From positions 1 through 10,820 of the forward strand of contig JALSHW010000288.1 in the NCBI GenBank assembly GCA_026982035.1: a stretch of DNA of 10,820 nt, in the 5' to 3' direction. The notes under the pieces were generated by a model. That model was not told the DNA's origin and ran no database searches. It saw only the letters and a program-made list of their open reading frames with translations. Source of the DNA: Phycisphaerales bacterium. GTDB lineage: Bacteria > Planctomycetota > Phycisphaerae > Phycisphaerales > UBA1924. This document shows, one piece after another, positions 1-10,200 of the stretch (the stretch's first letter is position 1; each line of letters starts with the position of its first letter). The position numbers and the translations under genes were made by a program.

Positions 1-315
1 TTGGCGTATGCCTTGGCTCGAGAGCATGGGGCGGCCGGGGACTTGATGAGCTTGGTGTATAAGAACAATCCTGATTTTGGGGCGATGCCTATTGACGCGG
101 AGTTTATGGGGCAAAATGGGCGAATTTTGCGAGATATGGTGGTTCGGAGCGTCAAATATGCCCACAGTGAGCCCAGTGCCCAGGCGTGGTTGGTGGTGGC
201 GGTGTTGATGCAGAGTCAGGGGCGACTTGACCGGGCGGCCGAGATGCTGCAAAGAGCGGTTGATCTTGGGCTCGACGATGAGATCGCGACCGGGTTGTTT
301 GTTGCCTTGCCTTGA
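1..315 (+). CDS. TPR-repeat protein, C-terminal end (5' partial)
   Basis: An open frame enters from the left edge and ends at TGA 313-315, so only the last 104 residues are visible; the first codon (TTG) is probably internal. Residues about 61-90 (from 'SAQAWLVVAVLMQSQG' through 'RAAEMLQRAV') have the tetratricopeptide pattern: an aromatic near the start, small residues in helix A, a Gly turn, then an amphipathic helix B. The preceding stretch is also helical and charged, with no obvious membrane segment. TPR domains bind proteins and do not identify a function, so I assign none. It is not SecE or NusG, the usual neighbours upstream of rplK, and the 239-nt gap with its own promoter candidate suggests it is not co-transcribed with rplK by design. 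I see no convincing terminator after it. Coding status is fairly sure; the TPR call is moderate. Confidence 0.6.
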   Translation: MAYALAREHGAAGDLMSLVYKNNPDFGAMPIDAEFMGQNGRILRDMVVRSVKYAHSEPSAQAWLVVAVLMQSQGRLDRAAEMLQRAVDLGLDDEIATGLFVALP

Positions 316-414
316 GCAAGAGGGCCGGGTGATCGGTCTTTGTTCGCATGGTTGTGTGGCGGGTGACTTTTGTGATGGAACTCTTGAATTGGCAGGTCAA
401 TAGGGCTGTGGGTG

Positions 415-443
415 TGGACTGGCAGATCGGCGTGGTCTAGAGT
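415..443 (+). promoter_or_regulatory. Candidate sigma70-type promoter of the rplKAJL operon
   Basis: TGGACT (415-420) and TAGAGT (438-443) are separated by exactly 17 nt, and each matches the -35 (TTGACA) and -10 (TATAAT) consensus at 4 of 6 positions. Transcription would begin near 450, giving a leader of about 105 nt that contains the two hairpins listed next. This is the best -35/-10 pair I found in the 239-nt gap before rplK. It is inferred from sequence only; the host's promoter consensus is unknown to me. Confidence 0.4.
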
Positions 444-448
444 CGAGG

Positions 449-474
449 CCCGACCCATCGCGTGATGGACCGGG
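449..474 (+). promoter_or_regulatory. Leader hairpin 1 upstream of rplK
   Basis: CCATC (455-459) pairs with GATGG (464-468) around a GCGT loop. Below it, CCCG (449-452) pairs with CGGG (471-474), separated by a symmetric AC/AC internal loop: nine base pairs in all. No T-run follows, so it is not a simple intrinsic terminator. It sits at the predicted 5' end of the transcript and may stabilise the mRNA or belong to a regulatory leader. Confidence 0.45.
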
Positions 475-494
475 ATTCTTGTGAACCGTATGAA

Positions 495-540
495 CCACCC
501 GCGAGCTGATCGTGCCAAGATCAGAGTGCCTTACGGGTGG
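495..540 (+). promoter_or_regulatory. Leader hairpin 2, candidate autoregulatory site next to the rplK ribosome binding site
   Basis: Two nested perfect stems are visible. The outer is CCACCCG (495-501) with CGGGTGG (534-540). The inner is CTGATC (506-511) with GATCAG (519-524) around a 7-nt loop. They are joined by an asymmetric internal loop of 4 nt (CGAG) on the 5' side and 9 nt on the 3' side. The structure ends at the rplK Shine-Dalgarno. The 5' arm CCACC (495-499) could instead pair with GGTGG (543-547), inside that ribosome binding site, so the leader could switch. In many bacteria L1 represses the L11-L1 mRNA by binding a leader mimic of its 23S rRNA site, also a stem with an asymmetric internal loop. 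Position and general shape fit that; I have not matched a consensus, so the L1 role is inference. Confidence 0.45.
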
Positions 541-546
541 GAGGTG
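540..546 (+). promoter_or_regulatory. Shine-Dalgarno of rplK
   Basis: GGAGGTG is a near-perfect anti-Shine-Dalgarno complement, 8 nt before ATG 555. It settles the start: the in-frame GTG at 537 would lie just before and overlap this site, and would add six residues (MGGGDQ) not typical of L11. Confidence 0.8.
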
Positions 547-554
547 GAGATCAA

Positions 555-977
555 ATGGCCAAAGAACTTATCGAACAATTTAAGATCATGGCACCAGGGG
601 GGCAGGCAACGCCGGCCCCGCCTTTGGGTCCTGTTCTCGGTGCCAAGGGTGTCAATCCCGGGCAGTTTATTCAACAGTTTAACGCCGCCACTGGTGCGCT
701 CAACGGCAAAGTCGTTGGTTGCATCATCAAGGTGTACAACGATCGCTCGTTTGAGTTTGAGATCAAGTCGTCACCGGCTTCGGTTCTCATCAAAGAAGCC
801 GCTGGTCTGGAAAAAGGTTCGGGAGAGCCCCAGAATATTGTCGGTTCGATAACATCTGATCAGTGTCGCAAGATTGCTGAGGAGAAGTTTGAGGATCTGA
901 ACTCACATGACCTTGATGCCGCGATGCTTGTCATTGCTGGCACGGCCCGTTCAATGGGCATTACGGTGGGGGCTTAA
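555..977 (+). CDS. rplK: 50S ribosomal protein L11
   Basis: L11 (140 aa, usual length) binds the 23S GTPase-associated region with L10 and helps control factor GTPase activity and, in many bacteria, RelA-dependent stringent signalling. The N-terminal domain has the proline-rich motif 'QATPAPPLGPVLGAKGVN' (about residues 17-34). Its prolines P22 and P26 correspond to those lining the thiopeptide (thiostrepton) cleft. The RNA-binding C-terminal domain includes 'SSPASVLIKEAAG' and ends in the typical 'GTARSMGITV'. Start ATG 555 is chosen from the strong Shine-Dalgarno. It ends with TAA two nucleotides before rplA, so the two are almost certainly translated from one mRNA, as in most bacteria. Nothing is missing. 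Identification is secure. Confidence 0.97.
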   Translation: MAKELIEQFKIMAPGGQATPAPPLGPVLGAKGVNPGQFIQQFNAATGALNGKVVGCIIKVYNDRSFEFEIKSSPASVLIKEAAGLEKGSGEPQNIVGSITSDQCRKIAEEKFEDLNSHDLDAAMLVIAGTARSMGITVGA

Positions 978-979
978 TC

Positions 980-1669
980 ATGGCGATGACAAAACGAGCC
1001 AAAGCTGATGCCGCGTTGATTCCTGCCGAGGCGATCGAAGCCCCGGAGGCGTTGGCAGCGGTGAAGAAGTTCAAAGCAACCAAGTTCGACCAGTCGGTCG
1101 AGATTTGCATGCACCTGGGTGTGGATGTCAAGCACGCGGATCAGATGATCCGCGGCTCGGTGTCGCTTCCAAAGGGTATTGGCAAATCAAAGAGAGTGAT
1201 CGCGTTCTGTGCTCCTGAGCATGTCAAGGACGCTTTGGCTGCGGGTGCTGTTGAGGCCGGTGGCGATGAGTTGGTCAGCAAGGTTAAGGGGGGCTGGTTC
1301 GACTTTGATGTTGCGATTGCATCGCCTGACATGATGCGGGTGATGTCGATTCTTGGTAAGGTGCTTGGTCCGAAGGGTCTGATGCCATCGCCGAAGAACG
1401 GGACGGTGACGCCGAAGGTTGCTGATGCTGTGAAGGATTTTGCGGCGGGCAAACTCGAGTACCGTGCTGACAAGGGCGGGAATGTCCACGCGATTCTCGG
1501 AAAGATGAGCTTTTCTGATGCTGATTTGCTCGAGAATTACAACCATTTCGTGACCACGATCGAGAAGGCGCGCCCTTCGACGGTCAAGGGTCAGTATGTC
1601 AAGAAGATCACGCTCAGTGGCACCATGACCCCAGGGGTTCAGGTTGTCATTGCGGGCGACGAAGAATAA
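980..1669 (+). CDS. rplA: 50S ribosomal protein L1
   Basis: L1 (229 aa, normal length) forms the mobile stalk beside the E site that guides deacylated tRNA out. In many bacteria it also represses translation of its own L11-L1 mRNA. Diagnostic blocks are '[18 protein letters not shown]' in domain I, the signature '[18 protein letters not shown]' starting at residue 126, and '[19 protein letters not shown]' before the C-terminal part of domain I. ATG 980 follows the rplK stop after two bases, with GGTGGGGG (965-972) as a weak ribosome binding site; a second ATG at 986 would remove only two residues. Close spacing implies coupling with rplK. If L1 is the regulator here, the folded rplK leader (495-540) is its likely target. 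Confidence 0.97.
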   Translation: MAMTKRAKADAALIPAEAIEAPEALAAVKKFKATKFDQSVEICMHLGVDVKHADQMIRGSVSLPKGIGKSKRVIAFCAPEHVKDALAAGAVEAGGDELVSKVKGGWFDFDVAIASPDMMRVMSILGKVLGPKGLMPSPKNGTVTPKVADAVKDFAAGKLEYRADKGGNVHAILGKMSFSDADLLENYNHFVTTIEKARPSTVKGQYVKKITLSGTMTPGVQVVIAGDEE

Positions 1670-1682
1670 AAGGGATCATCCG

Positions 1683-2225
1683 ATGAGTAAACCAGTCAAA
1701 GAAATGATGGTCCGTGACTACATCGAGCGTATCGGCGAGGCCGAAGACGCTTTGGTGATCGGTCTTCGTGGGATCAGTTCCAACGATACAAACTCGATCC
1801 GCAGCGGATTGGCCAAGAAGGAAATTCGCGTCACCATCATGCGGAACAAACTTTTTGGTCAGGCGTTCGGGGAGACTCCGCTTGCTCCGTTGAGCGAGGT
1901 TATGAGCGGTGCCAGTGCGTTGGCTTATGGAGCCGAATCGGTCGTTGATGTTGCTCGCGAAATTGTTGGATTGCTCAAAGAGTTTCCTGATATCGAGCTT
2001 AAGGGGGCGGTTCTTGACGGGATGCTTTTTGAAGGCGAAGCGGGTGTCAAGGAGCTCAGCAAGTTCCCAACACGCGACGAGGCGATTGCTCAGGCGGTCA
2101 CTTTGATCTTGAGCCCTGCAAGAAATCTTGTGGGTGCTGTTCAGGGTCCGGGTTCGGGTCTTGTGGGAATCATCAAGAGCATCGAAGAGAAACTGGAAAA
2201 AGGCGAGGCGATTGCCAAGCTGTAA
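1683..2225 (+). CDS. rplJ: 50S ribosomal protein L10 (stalk base)
   Basis: L10 (180 aa, slightly above the common 165-175) anchors L7/L12 dimers to the ribosome. It shows the N-terminal domain 'KPVKEMMVRDYIERI', the core block 'VTIMRNKLFGQAF', 'IELKGAVLDG', and 'ILSPARNLVGAVQGPGSGLVGIIKSI', followed by a charged C-terminal helix of the type that binds L12 dimers. ATG 1683 is preceded by AAAGGGA (1669-1675) at 7-nt spacing; an upstream in-frame start at 1644 lies inside rplA and lacks support. The gap to rplA is only 13 nt, leaving no space for the structured L10 leader that precedes rplJ in enteric bacteria, Bacillus and others. Confidence 0.96.
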   Translation: MSKPVKEMMVRDYIERIGEAEDALVIGLRGISSNDTNSIRSGLAKKEIRVTIMRNKLFGQAFGETPLAPLSEVMSGASALAYGAESVVDVAREIVGLLKEFPDIELKGAVLDGMLFEGEAGVKELSKFPTRDEAIAQAVTLILSPARNLVGAVQGPGSGLVGIIKSIEEKLEKGEAIAKL

Positions 2226-2349
2226 TGGCGGCGTGATGGTCTTGTTGAAAGGCGGTGGGGCGTGTTGCCGTGCTGCTTGAATAGGTATATGTCTATTGAT
2301 GCCCGATGGTGTTGATAGTGAGTGAAACAACCCGTATTCACCCGACTGG

Positions 2350-2373
2350 CCCTGGGCTCTTTGATGAGCAGGG
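2350..2373 (+). promoter_or_regulatory. Hairpin A in the rplJ-rplL gap
   Basis: CCCTG (2350-2354) pairs with CAGGG (2369-2373), and CTC (2357-2359) with GAG (2366-2368), with a GG bulge on the 5' side and a 6-nt loop. TTAAAG follows, not a T-run, so it is not a standard terminator. Confidence 0.4.
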
Positions 2374-2378
2374 TTAAA

Positions 2379-2395
2379 GAACCGAGCGGTTCGGT
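2379..2395 (+). promoter_or_regulatory. Hairpin B in the rplJ-rplL gap, with two alternative folds
   Basis: GAACC (2379-2383) pairs perfectly with GGTTC (2388-2392) around GAGC. An overlapping alternative pairs ACCGA (2381-2385) with TCGGT (2391-2395). The two cannot form together. It begins 6 nt after hairpin A. Confidence 0.4.
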
Positions 2396-2417
2396 CCCTC
2401 TTGGGTGAGCGAGTCTG

Positions 2418-2435
2418 GCATGCCAAAGGGCGTGC
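2418..2435 (+). promoter_or_regulatory. Hairpin C just upstream of the rplL ribosome binding site
   Basis: GCATGCC (2418-2424) pairs with GGCGTGC (2429-2435), seven pairs with one G-U, around an AAAG loop. It lies 9 nt before the Shine-Dalgarno AAGGAG (2445-2450), which itself stays unpaired. It may protect the 5' end of a processed rplL mRNA or act in translational control; the role is inferred. Confidence 0.45.
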
Positions 2436-2457
2436 ATTACGAAGAAGGAGTTGGACC

Positions 2458-2862
2458 ATGTCTGACGAAGCAACCAAAACATTTGACGCGAAGATTTCAA
2501 AACTCGGTGACGAACTTGCGGGCTTGACCCTCAAGGAAGCCGTTGACCTCGGTGATTACATGAAGGACACTTATGGTATCGAAGCCGCTGCCGGTGGTGG
2601 TGTAGTCATGGCTGCTGCTGGCGACGGCGATGGCGGCGGTGCTGCTGAGCAAACCGCATTTGATGTCATCATCAAGGGCCCTGGCGGCAACAAGATTCAG
2701 ACCATCAAGGCGATCCGCGAGATCACCGGTCTTGGTCTCAAGGAAGCCAAGGGTCTGGCAGAAGAAGCCGGCGGCAAGATCAAAGAAGGTGTTTCCAAAG
2801 AGGAAGCCGAAGAGATCAAAGGCAAGCTCGAAGAAGCTGGCGCCGACATCGAGATCGCGTAA
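2458..2862 (+). CDS. rplL: 50S ribosomal protein L7/L12 (stalk)
   Basis: L7/L12 (134 aa) is the multicopy stalk protein that recruits EF-Tu, EF-G and IF2 and stimulates their GTPases. The N-terminal dimerisation and L10-binding helices cover residues 1-42. A flexible hinge spans about 43-65 and here is Gly/Asp-rich ('GDGDGGG') as well as Ala-rich. The C-terminal factor-binding domain starts near '[17 protein letters not shown]' and includes the hallmark '[16 protein letters not shown]' and '[18 protein letters not shown]'. ATG 2458 has an ideal AAGGAG 7 nt upstream; an in-frame upstream extension from 2401 would add a basic segment unlike L12. It lies in the usual place after rplJ but with a 232-nt gap. 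Identification is secure. Confidence 0.97.
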   Translation: MSDEATKTFDAKISKLGDELAGLTLKEAVDLGDYMKDTYGIEAAAGGGVVMAAAGDGDGGGAAEQTAFDVIIKGPGGNKIQTIKAIREITGLGLKEAKGLAEEAGGKIKEGVSKEEAEEIKGKLEEAGADIEIA

Positions 2863-2874
2863 TCGGTTATTTGG

Positions 2875-2913
2875 TCCGGGTTTCATCGTGCAGATTGCAT
2901 GAATGGGCCCGGA
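2875..2913 (+). promoter_or_regulatory. Hairpin 13 nt after the rplL stop
   Basis: TCCGGG (2875-2880) pairs with CCCGGA (2908-2913), and inside it TTCAT (2882-2886) with ATGAA (2899-2903), with a small asymmetric internal loop and a 12-nt apical loop. No T-run follows. It may act as a 3' stabiliser, a processing site or a partial attenuator. Confidence 0.45.
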
Positions 2914-2926
2914 TCTGTAGGATTTG

Positions 2927-2960
2927 GTCGGGCGTCCCGAGAATATGCGGGGCGTCCGAC
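2927..2960 (+). promoter_or_regulatory. Strong 13-bp hairpin between rplL and rpoB
   Basis: GTCGGGCGTCCCG (2927-2939) pairs over its full length with CGGGGCGTCCGAC (2948-2960), including two G-U pairs, around an 8-nt loop. Each arm also contains the direct repeat GGCGTCC. TCTCTC follows, pyrimidine-rich but with no T-run, so full intrinsic termination is doubtful. It is the strongest stem I found in the window. The position fits an attenuator or a double-strand processing site between the ribosomal-protein and polymerase halves. Confidence 0.55.
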
Positions 2961-3140
2961 TCTCTCATGCTGGCTTTCGTGTGTGTGGCATGAATTTGCG
3001 GATCAAGGACCATCGTGATGATCGGTTTTTGATTGGGTACTGGGTGAACATGTTGGGTGTCTGGCTTGGCGAATCGGTATTGAAGTCATTTGGAAGCGCG
3101 GCAAACTGGGCCTTTTTTGAGGTGCCGGGTTGTTTGGGAC

Positions 3141-3169
3141 TGGTTTGTAGGTCCTTGTGTGGCTAGACT
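3141..3169 (+). promoter_or_regulatory. Weak candidate promoter for rpoBC
   Basis: TAGACT (3164-3169) has TGGTTT 17 nt upstream (3141-3146). The -35 is poor. The -10 with its flank, CTAGACT, closely resembles CTAGAGT at the rplK candidate, also with TGG at the -35 and the same 17-nt spacing. Transcription would start near 3176, leaving a leader of about 100 nt. Confidence 0.25.
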
Positions 3170-3210
3170 TTGCTATCGGCCGGCAATCGGGGCATACCAC
3201 AATTTTAAGA

Positions 3211-3258
3211 GTTCTTCACAGCGTGTTGTCATCGAGATGGCGTGCAAGTGTTGAGAAC
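3211..3258 (+). promoter_or_regulatory. Leader hairpin upstream of rpoB
   Basis: GTTCTT (3211-3216) pairs with GAGAAC (3253-3258, one G-U), continued after one mismatch by ACA/TGT. Inside, GTCAT (3228-3232) pairs with ATGGC (3237-3241, one G-U) around a CGAG loop. The stem ends 6 nt before the Shine-Dalgarno GAGGTG (3265-3270), a layout like the rplK leader. Confidence 0.35.
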
Positions 3259-3274
3259 CACAACGAGGTGTTGG

Positions 3275-7123
<3,849 letters not shown>

Positions 7124-7128
7124 GGGTT

Positions 7129-7141
7129 GGCTTTAGAAGCC
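7129..7141 (+). promoter_or_regulatory. Small hairpin in the rpoB-rpoC gap
   Basis: GGCTT (7129-7133) pairs with AAGCC (7137-7141) around TAG, and a second GGCTT follows at once (7142-7146), so the AAGCC arm has two possible partners. It lies 5 nt after the rpoB stop in an 86-nt gap. No T-run follows. Possibly a processing or coupling element; weak. Confidence 0.25.
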
Positions 7142-7209
7142 GGCTTTGATGCGGGCATGAATCGTGTTGTTTTGATGAGAACATTCACTCCTTGACGGGA
7201 GAAACTGAT

Positions 7210-10200
7210 ATGAACGAAAGCGTCTTTGATCGTGTAAATGATTTCTCGAGTGTGAAAATCTCACTCGCATCCCCAAACGACATCCGTGCGTGGTCGTATG
7301 GCGAAGTCAAGAAACCCGAAACCATCAACTACAGAACCTACCGTCCTGAAAAAGACGGCCTATTCTGCGAACGGATCTTTGGTCCTGAGCGGGATTACGA
7401 ATGTTCCTGTGGCAAGTACAAGGGCACCAAGTACAAGGGCTACATTTGTGACCGTTGTGGTGTCAAGGTGACCCACTCGCGTGTCCGCCGCAAGCGGATG
7501 GGGCATATTAACCTTGCTTCGCCGGGTGTGCATATCTGGTTCTTCAAGTCCATGCCTTCGCGTCTGGGCACGCTTCTGGCGATGAAGACTTCGGATCTTG
7601 AAAAAATCATCTACTACCAGGACTATGTCGTCACCAAGCCAGGCGATACCGAGTTGACTTTCAAACAAGTCCTCACCGAAGACGAACACCGCGCCGCCTT
7701 GGAGCAGTATGGAAACGAATTCAAGGCCGAAATGGGTGCCGAGGCGATTCGCACTTTGATTGAGATGCTGGATTTGGATGCCGAGGCCGACGAAATTCGT
7801 GCCGGTCTTGCCGCGACTCGTTCGAAACAGAAAACCAAGGACTACGCCAAACGGCTCAAACTTGTCGAAGCGGTTCGCTACTCGGACAATGATCCCGCAT
7901 GGCTCGTGATGGATGTGATCCCCGTGATTCCGCCTGATCTGCGTCCACTTGTTCTGCTCGAATCGGGCAATTTTGCGACCAGCGATTTGAATGATCTCTA
8001 CCGCCGCATCATCAACCGCAACAATCGGCTCAAGAAGCTGATGGATTTGAATGCTCCTGAAGTGATTATTCGCAACGAGAAGCGGATGCTTCAGCAGGCC
8101 GTCGATGCGTTGTTTGATAACAACCGCTGTCGTCGTCCGGTGCTTGGTTCTTCGAGTCGGGCACTTAAGTCGCTCACCGACATGATCAAGGGCAAGCAAG
8201 GCCGCTTCCGCGAGAACCTGCTTGGTAAGCGTGTGGATTATTCTGCTCGTTCGGTGATCGTGGTGGGGCCGAGTTTGAAGATCAACCAGTGTGGTCTTCC
8301 CAAGAAGATCGCGCTCGAACTGTTCCAGCCATTCATCATCCGCAAGCTCAAAGAGCATGGGCTCGCCGACACGATCAAGAGTGCCAAGCGGATGCTTGAA
8401 CGCCGTGATGCTGAGGTGTGGGACATCCTTGAAGAAGTCATCTACCAGCATCCTGTGATGCTCAACCGCGCTCCGACGCTTCACCGGATGGGTATCCAGG
8501 CCTTTGAACCAGTGCTTGTCGAAGGCAATGCGATCCGTCTCCACCCATTGGTGTGTGGTGGGTTCAACGCGGACTTTGACGGGGACCAAATGGCGGTCCA
8601 CCTACCATTGTCGGTCGAAGCCCAAGCCGAAGCCCATGTGTTGATGCTCTCAACAAACAATGTGTTCTCCCCAGCCAACGGCGAACCAATCATCAACGCT
8701 TCGCAAGACATCGTGATGGGTGTGTATTTCATCACCACCACACTTGCCGACATTGAAAATATTCAAGAGACGGATGTCCCGCGTTTCAAGGATCGACACG
8801 AAGCGATCTTGGCGTTCGACAGCGGAACGATTCATATCCATCAGCCCATCAGCGTGCGACTCAGTGATTTCAAAAAGGTTGTCACCAAAGAAACCGGCCT
8901 GCCTGAATCAATCCCAGAGCATGGTCGATTGGTGACCACCATTGGTCGCGTGTTGTTCTCTGAGATTCTGGCACCGGGTATGCCGTACTATAATTGTTCG
9001 ATAGGTAAAAAAGGTTGCGCTCGCGTGATCGACGATGCCTACGAGTTCTGTGGCCGCGCTGCGACGATCAATATTCTTGACGATATCAAAGATATCGGAT
9101 TCAAGCAGGCGACCATCGCGGGCTTGAGTTTCTCAGTGACCGATCTTCGTATCCCCGATGAGAAAGTCGATATTCTCAATACCGCCCAATCCAAGGTGAC
9201 CCGCGTCGAGAAGAACTTCGATCGAGGCATCATCACCGAACGCGAACGCTACAACCAGCTCATTGACATCTGGTCACATTGTCGCGAAGAATTGACGATC
9301 AAACTGATCGAAACACTCAAGAACGATCGGCGTCATCCCGACGGCTCGTATGCCAGCATTACTGAAAAAGAGGGCGAAGCGTTCCTCAACCCGGTGTATT
9401 TGATGAGTGACTCAGGTGCTCGTGGTAATGTTTCGCAGATGCAGCAACTCGCTGGTATGCGTGGTCTGATGGCCAAGCCATCGGGTGAAATTATCGAAAC
9501 CCCGATTCGTGCAAACTTCCGCGAAGGGCTGCACATTCTGGAATACTTCTCATCAACCCACGGTGCTCGTAAGGGGCTGGCTGATACCGCACTCAAGACC
9601 GCAGACTCTGGCTACTTGACTCGCAAACTCTGTGATGTTGCCCAATCGGTCATTGTTGGTGAACACGATTGTGGTTCGCGCCGAGGACTGATGAAACGGG
9701 CGATCTACAAGGGTGAGCAGATTGATGTTCCACTGCATGTCCAGATATTTGGTCGTGTGTCGGTCAACGCAGTCATGGACCCCGTCTCTGGCAATAAAAT
9801 CGTCGATGCCAACGAAATGATCTCCGAAGAAGCCGCCAAACGGATCGAAGAAATTGGCATGGATGGCCTGCTCGTCCGCTCGCCACTGACTTCCGAATCC
9901 TCTACAGGGTGTTCGGCACTCGACTACGGCATGGACATGTCCACTGGCAAGATGGTCGAAGAAGGCATGGCCGTCGGCATCATCGGTGCCCAGTCAATCG
10001 GTGAACCCGGTACGCAGCTTACCATGCGGACCTTCCACTCCGGCGGTATTGGTACACGCGACATCATGGATACCGAATATCGCGCACTCAACAACGGCGT
10101 TGTTGAGATTCGCGATTGTAATGAAGTCCAGGTTCAAGACGAAGATGACAACACTTGCTTTGTCTCCCTCAAACGCAATGGCGAAATCGCCATTCTTGAT

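Larger units (their letters stand above)
2226..2457 (+). other. Structured rplJ-rplL intergenic region
   Basis: This 232-nt non-coding gap is longer than the usual tens of bases and holds three consecutive hairpins, listed separately. A weak promoter-like pair, TTGATA (2312-2317) and TATTCA (2335-2340) at 17 nt, is present, but the -10 matches only half the consensus. No stem followed by a T-run is seen, so read-through from rplJ is expected. It probably adjusts L12 output, which must exceed L10 several-fold. Confidence 0.5.
2863..3274 (+). other. Long rplL-rpoB intergenic region (412 nt)
   Basis: I see no convincing gene here. It contains two hairpins within 100 nt of the rplL stop, a G+T-rich stretch (about 2960-3160) without clear structure apart from a T6 run at 3113-3118, a weak promoter candidate (3141-3169), and a leader hairpin against the rpoB ribosome binding site. 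In Escherichia coli the corresponding gap carries an attenuator and an RNase III processing site that separate polymerase output from ribosomal protein output. The same job is plausible here but inferred. Confidence 0.55.

Noticed and set aside
481-852. A 123-codon forward frame overlapping rplK.
   Set aside because: It is in another frame of rplK; the protein is Arg/Ser-rich with no motif and lies over the leader hairpin and the L11 coding region.
2312-2340. TTGATA-N17-TATTCA as a promoter for rplL.
   Set aside because: The -35 is good (5 of 6) but the -10 matches only three positions and lacks the final T; mentioned only within the gap description.
2416-2425. The 10-bp palindrome TGGCATGCCA upstream of rplL as an operator.
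   Set aside because: The bases are better explained as part of the seven-pair RNA hairpin at 2418-2435, and a single palindrome is not evidence of a repressor site.
3091-3118. Possible intrinsic terminator: T6 run at 3113-3118 after a short stem.
   Set aside because: The preceding stem has only about five pairs with a bulge and already uses the first T residues; too weak to call, though a pause site is possible.
2924-3166. An 80-codon forward frame between rplL and rpoB.
   Set aside because: It starts at TTG without a ribosome binding site, overlaps the 13-bp hairpin, resembles no family I know, and reads like G+T-rich non-coding sequence.
3003-3200. A 65-codon minus-strand frame in the same gap.
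   Set aside because: No recognisable motif, composition explained by the complement of a G+T-rich stretch, and it overlaps the promoter candidate.
3242-3274. N-terminal extension of rpoB from GTG 3242 (and comparable extensions of rplL from 2401, rplJ from 1644 and rplK from 537).
   Set aside because: In each case a well-placed Shine-Dalgarno lies before the later ATG, and the added residues are not typical of the family.
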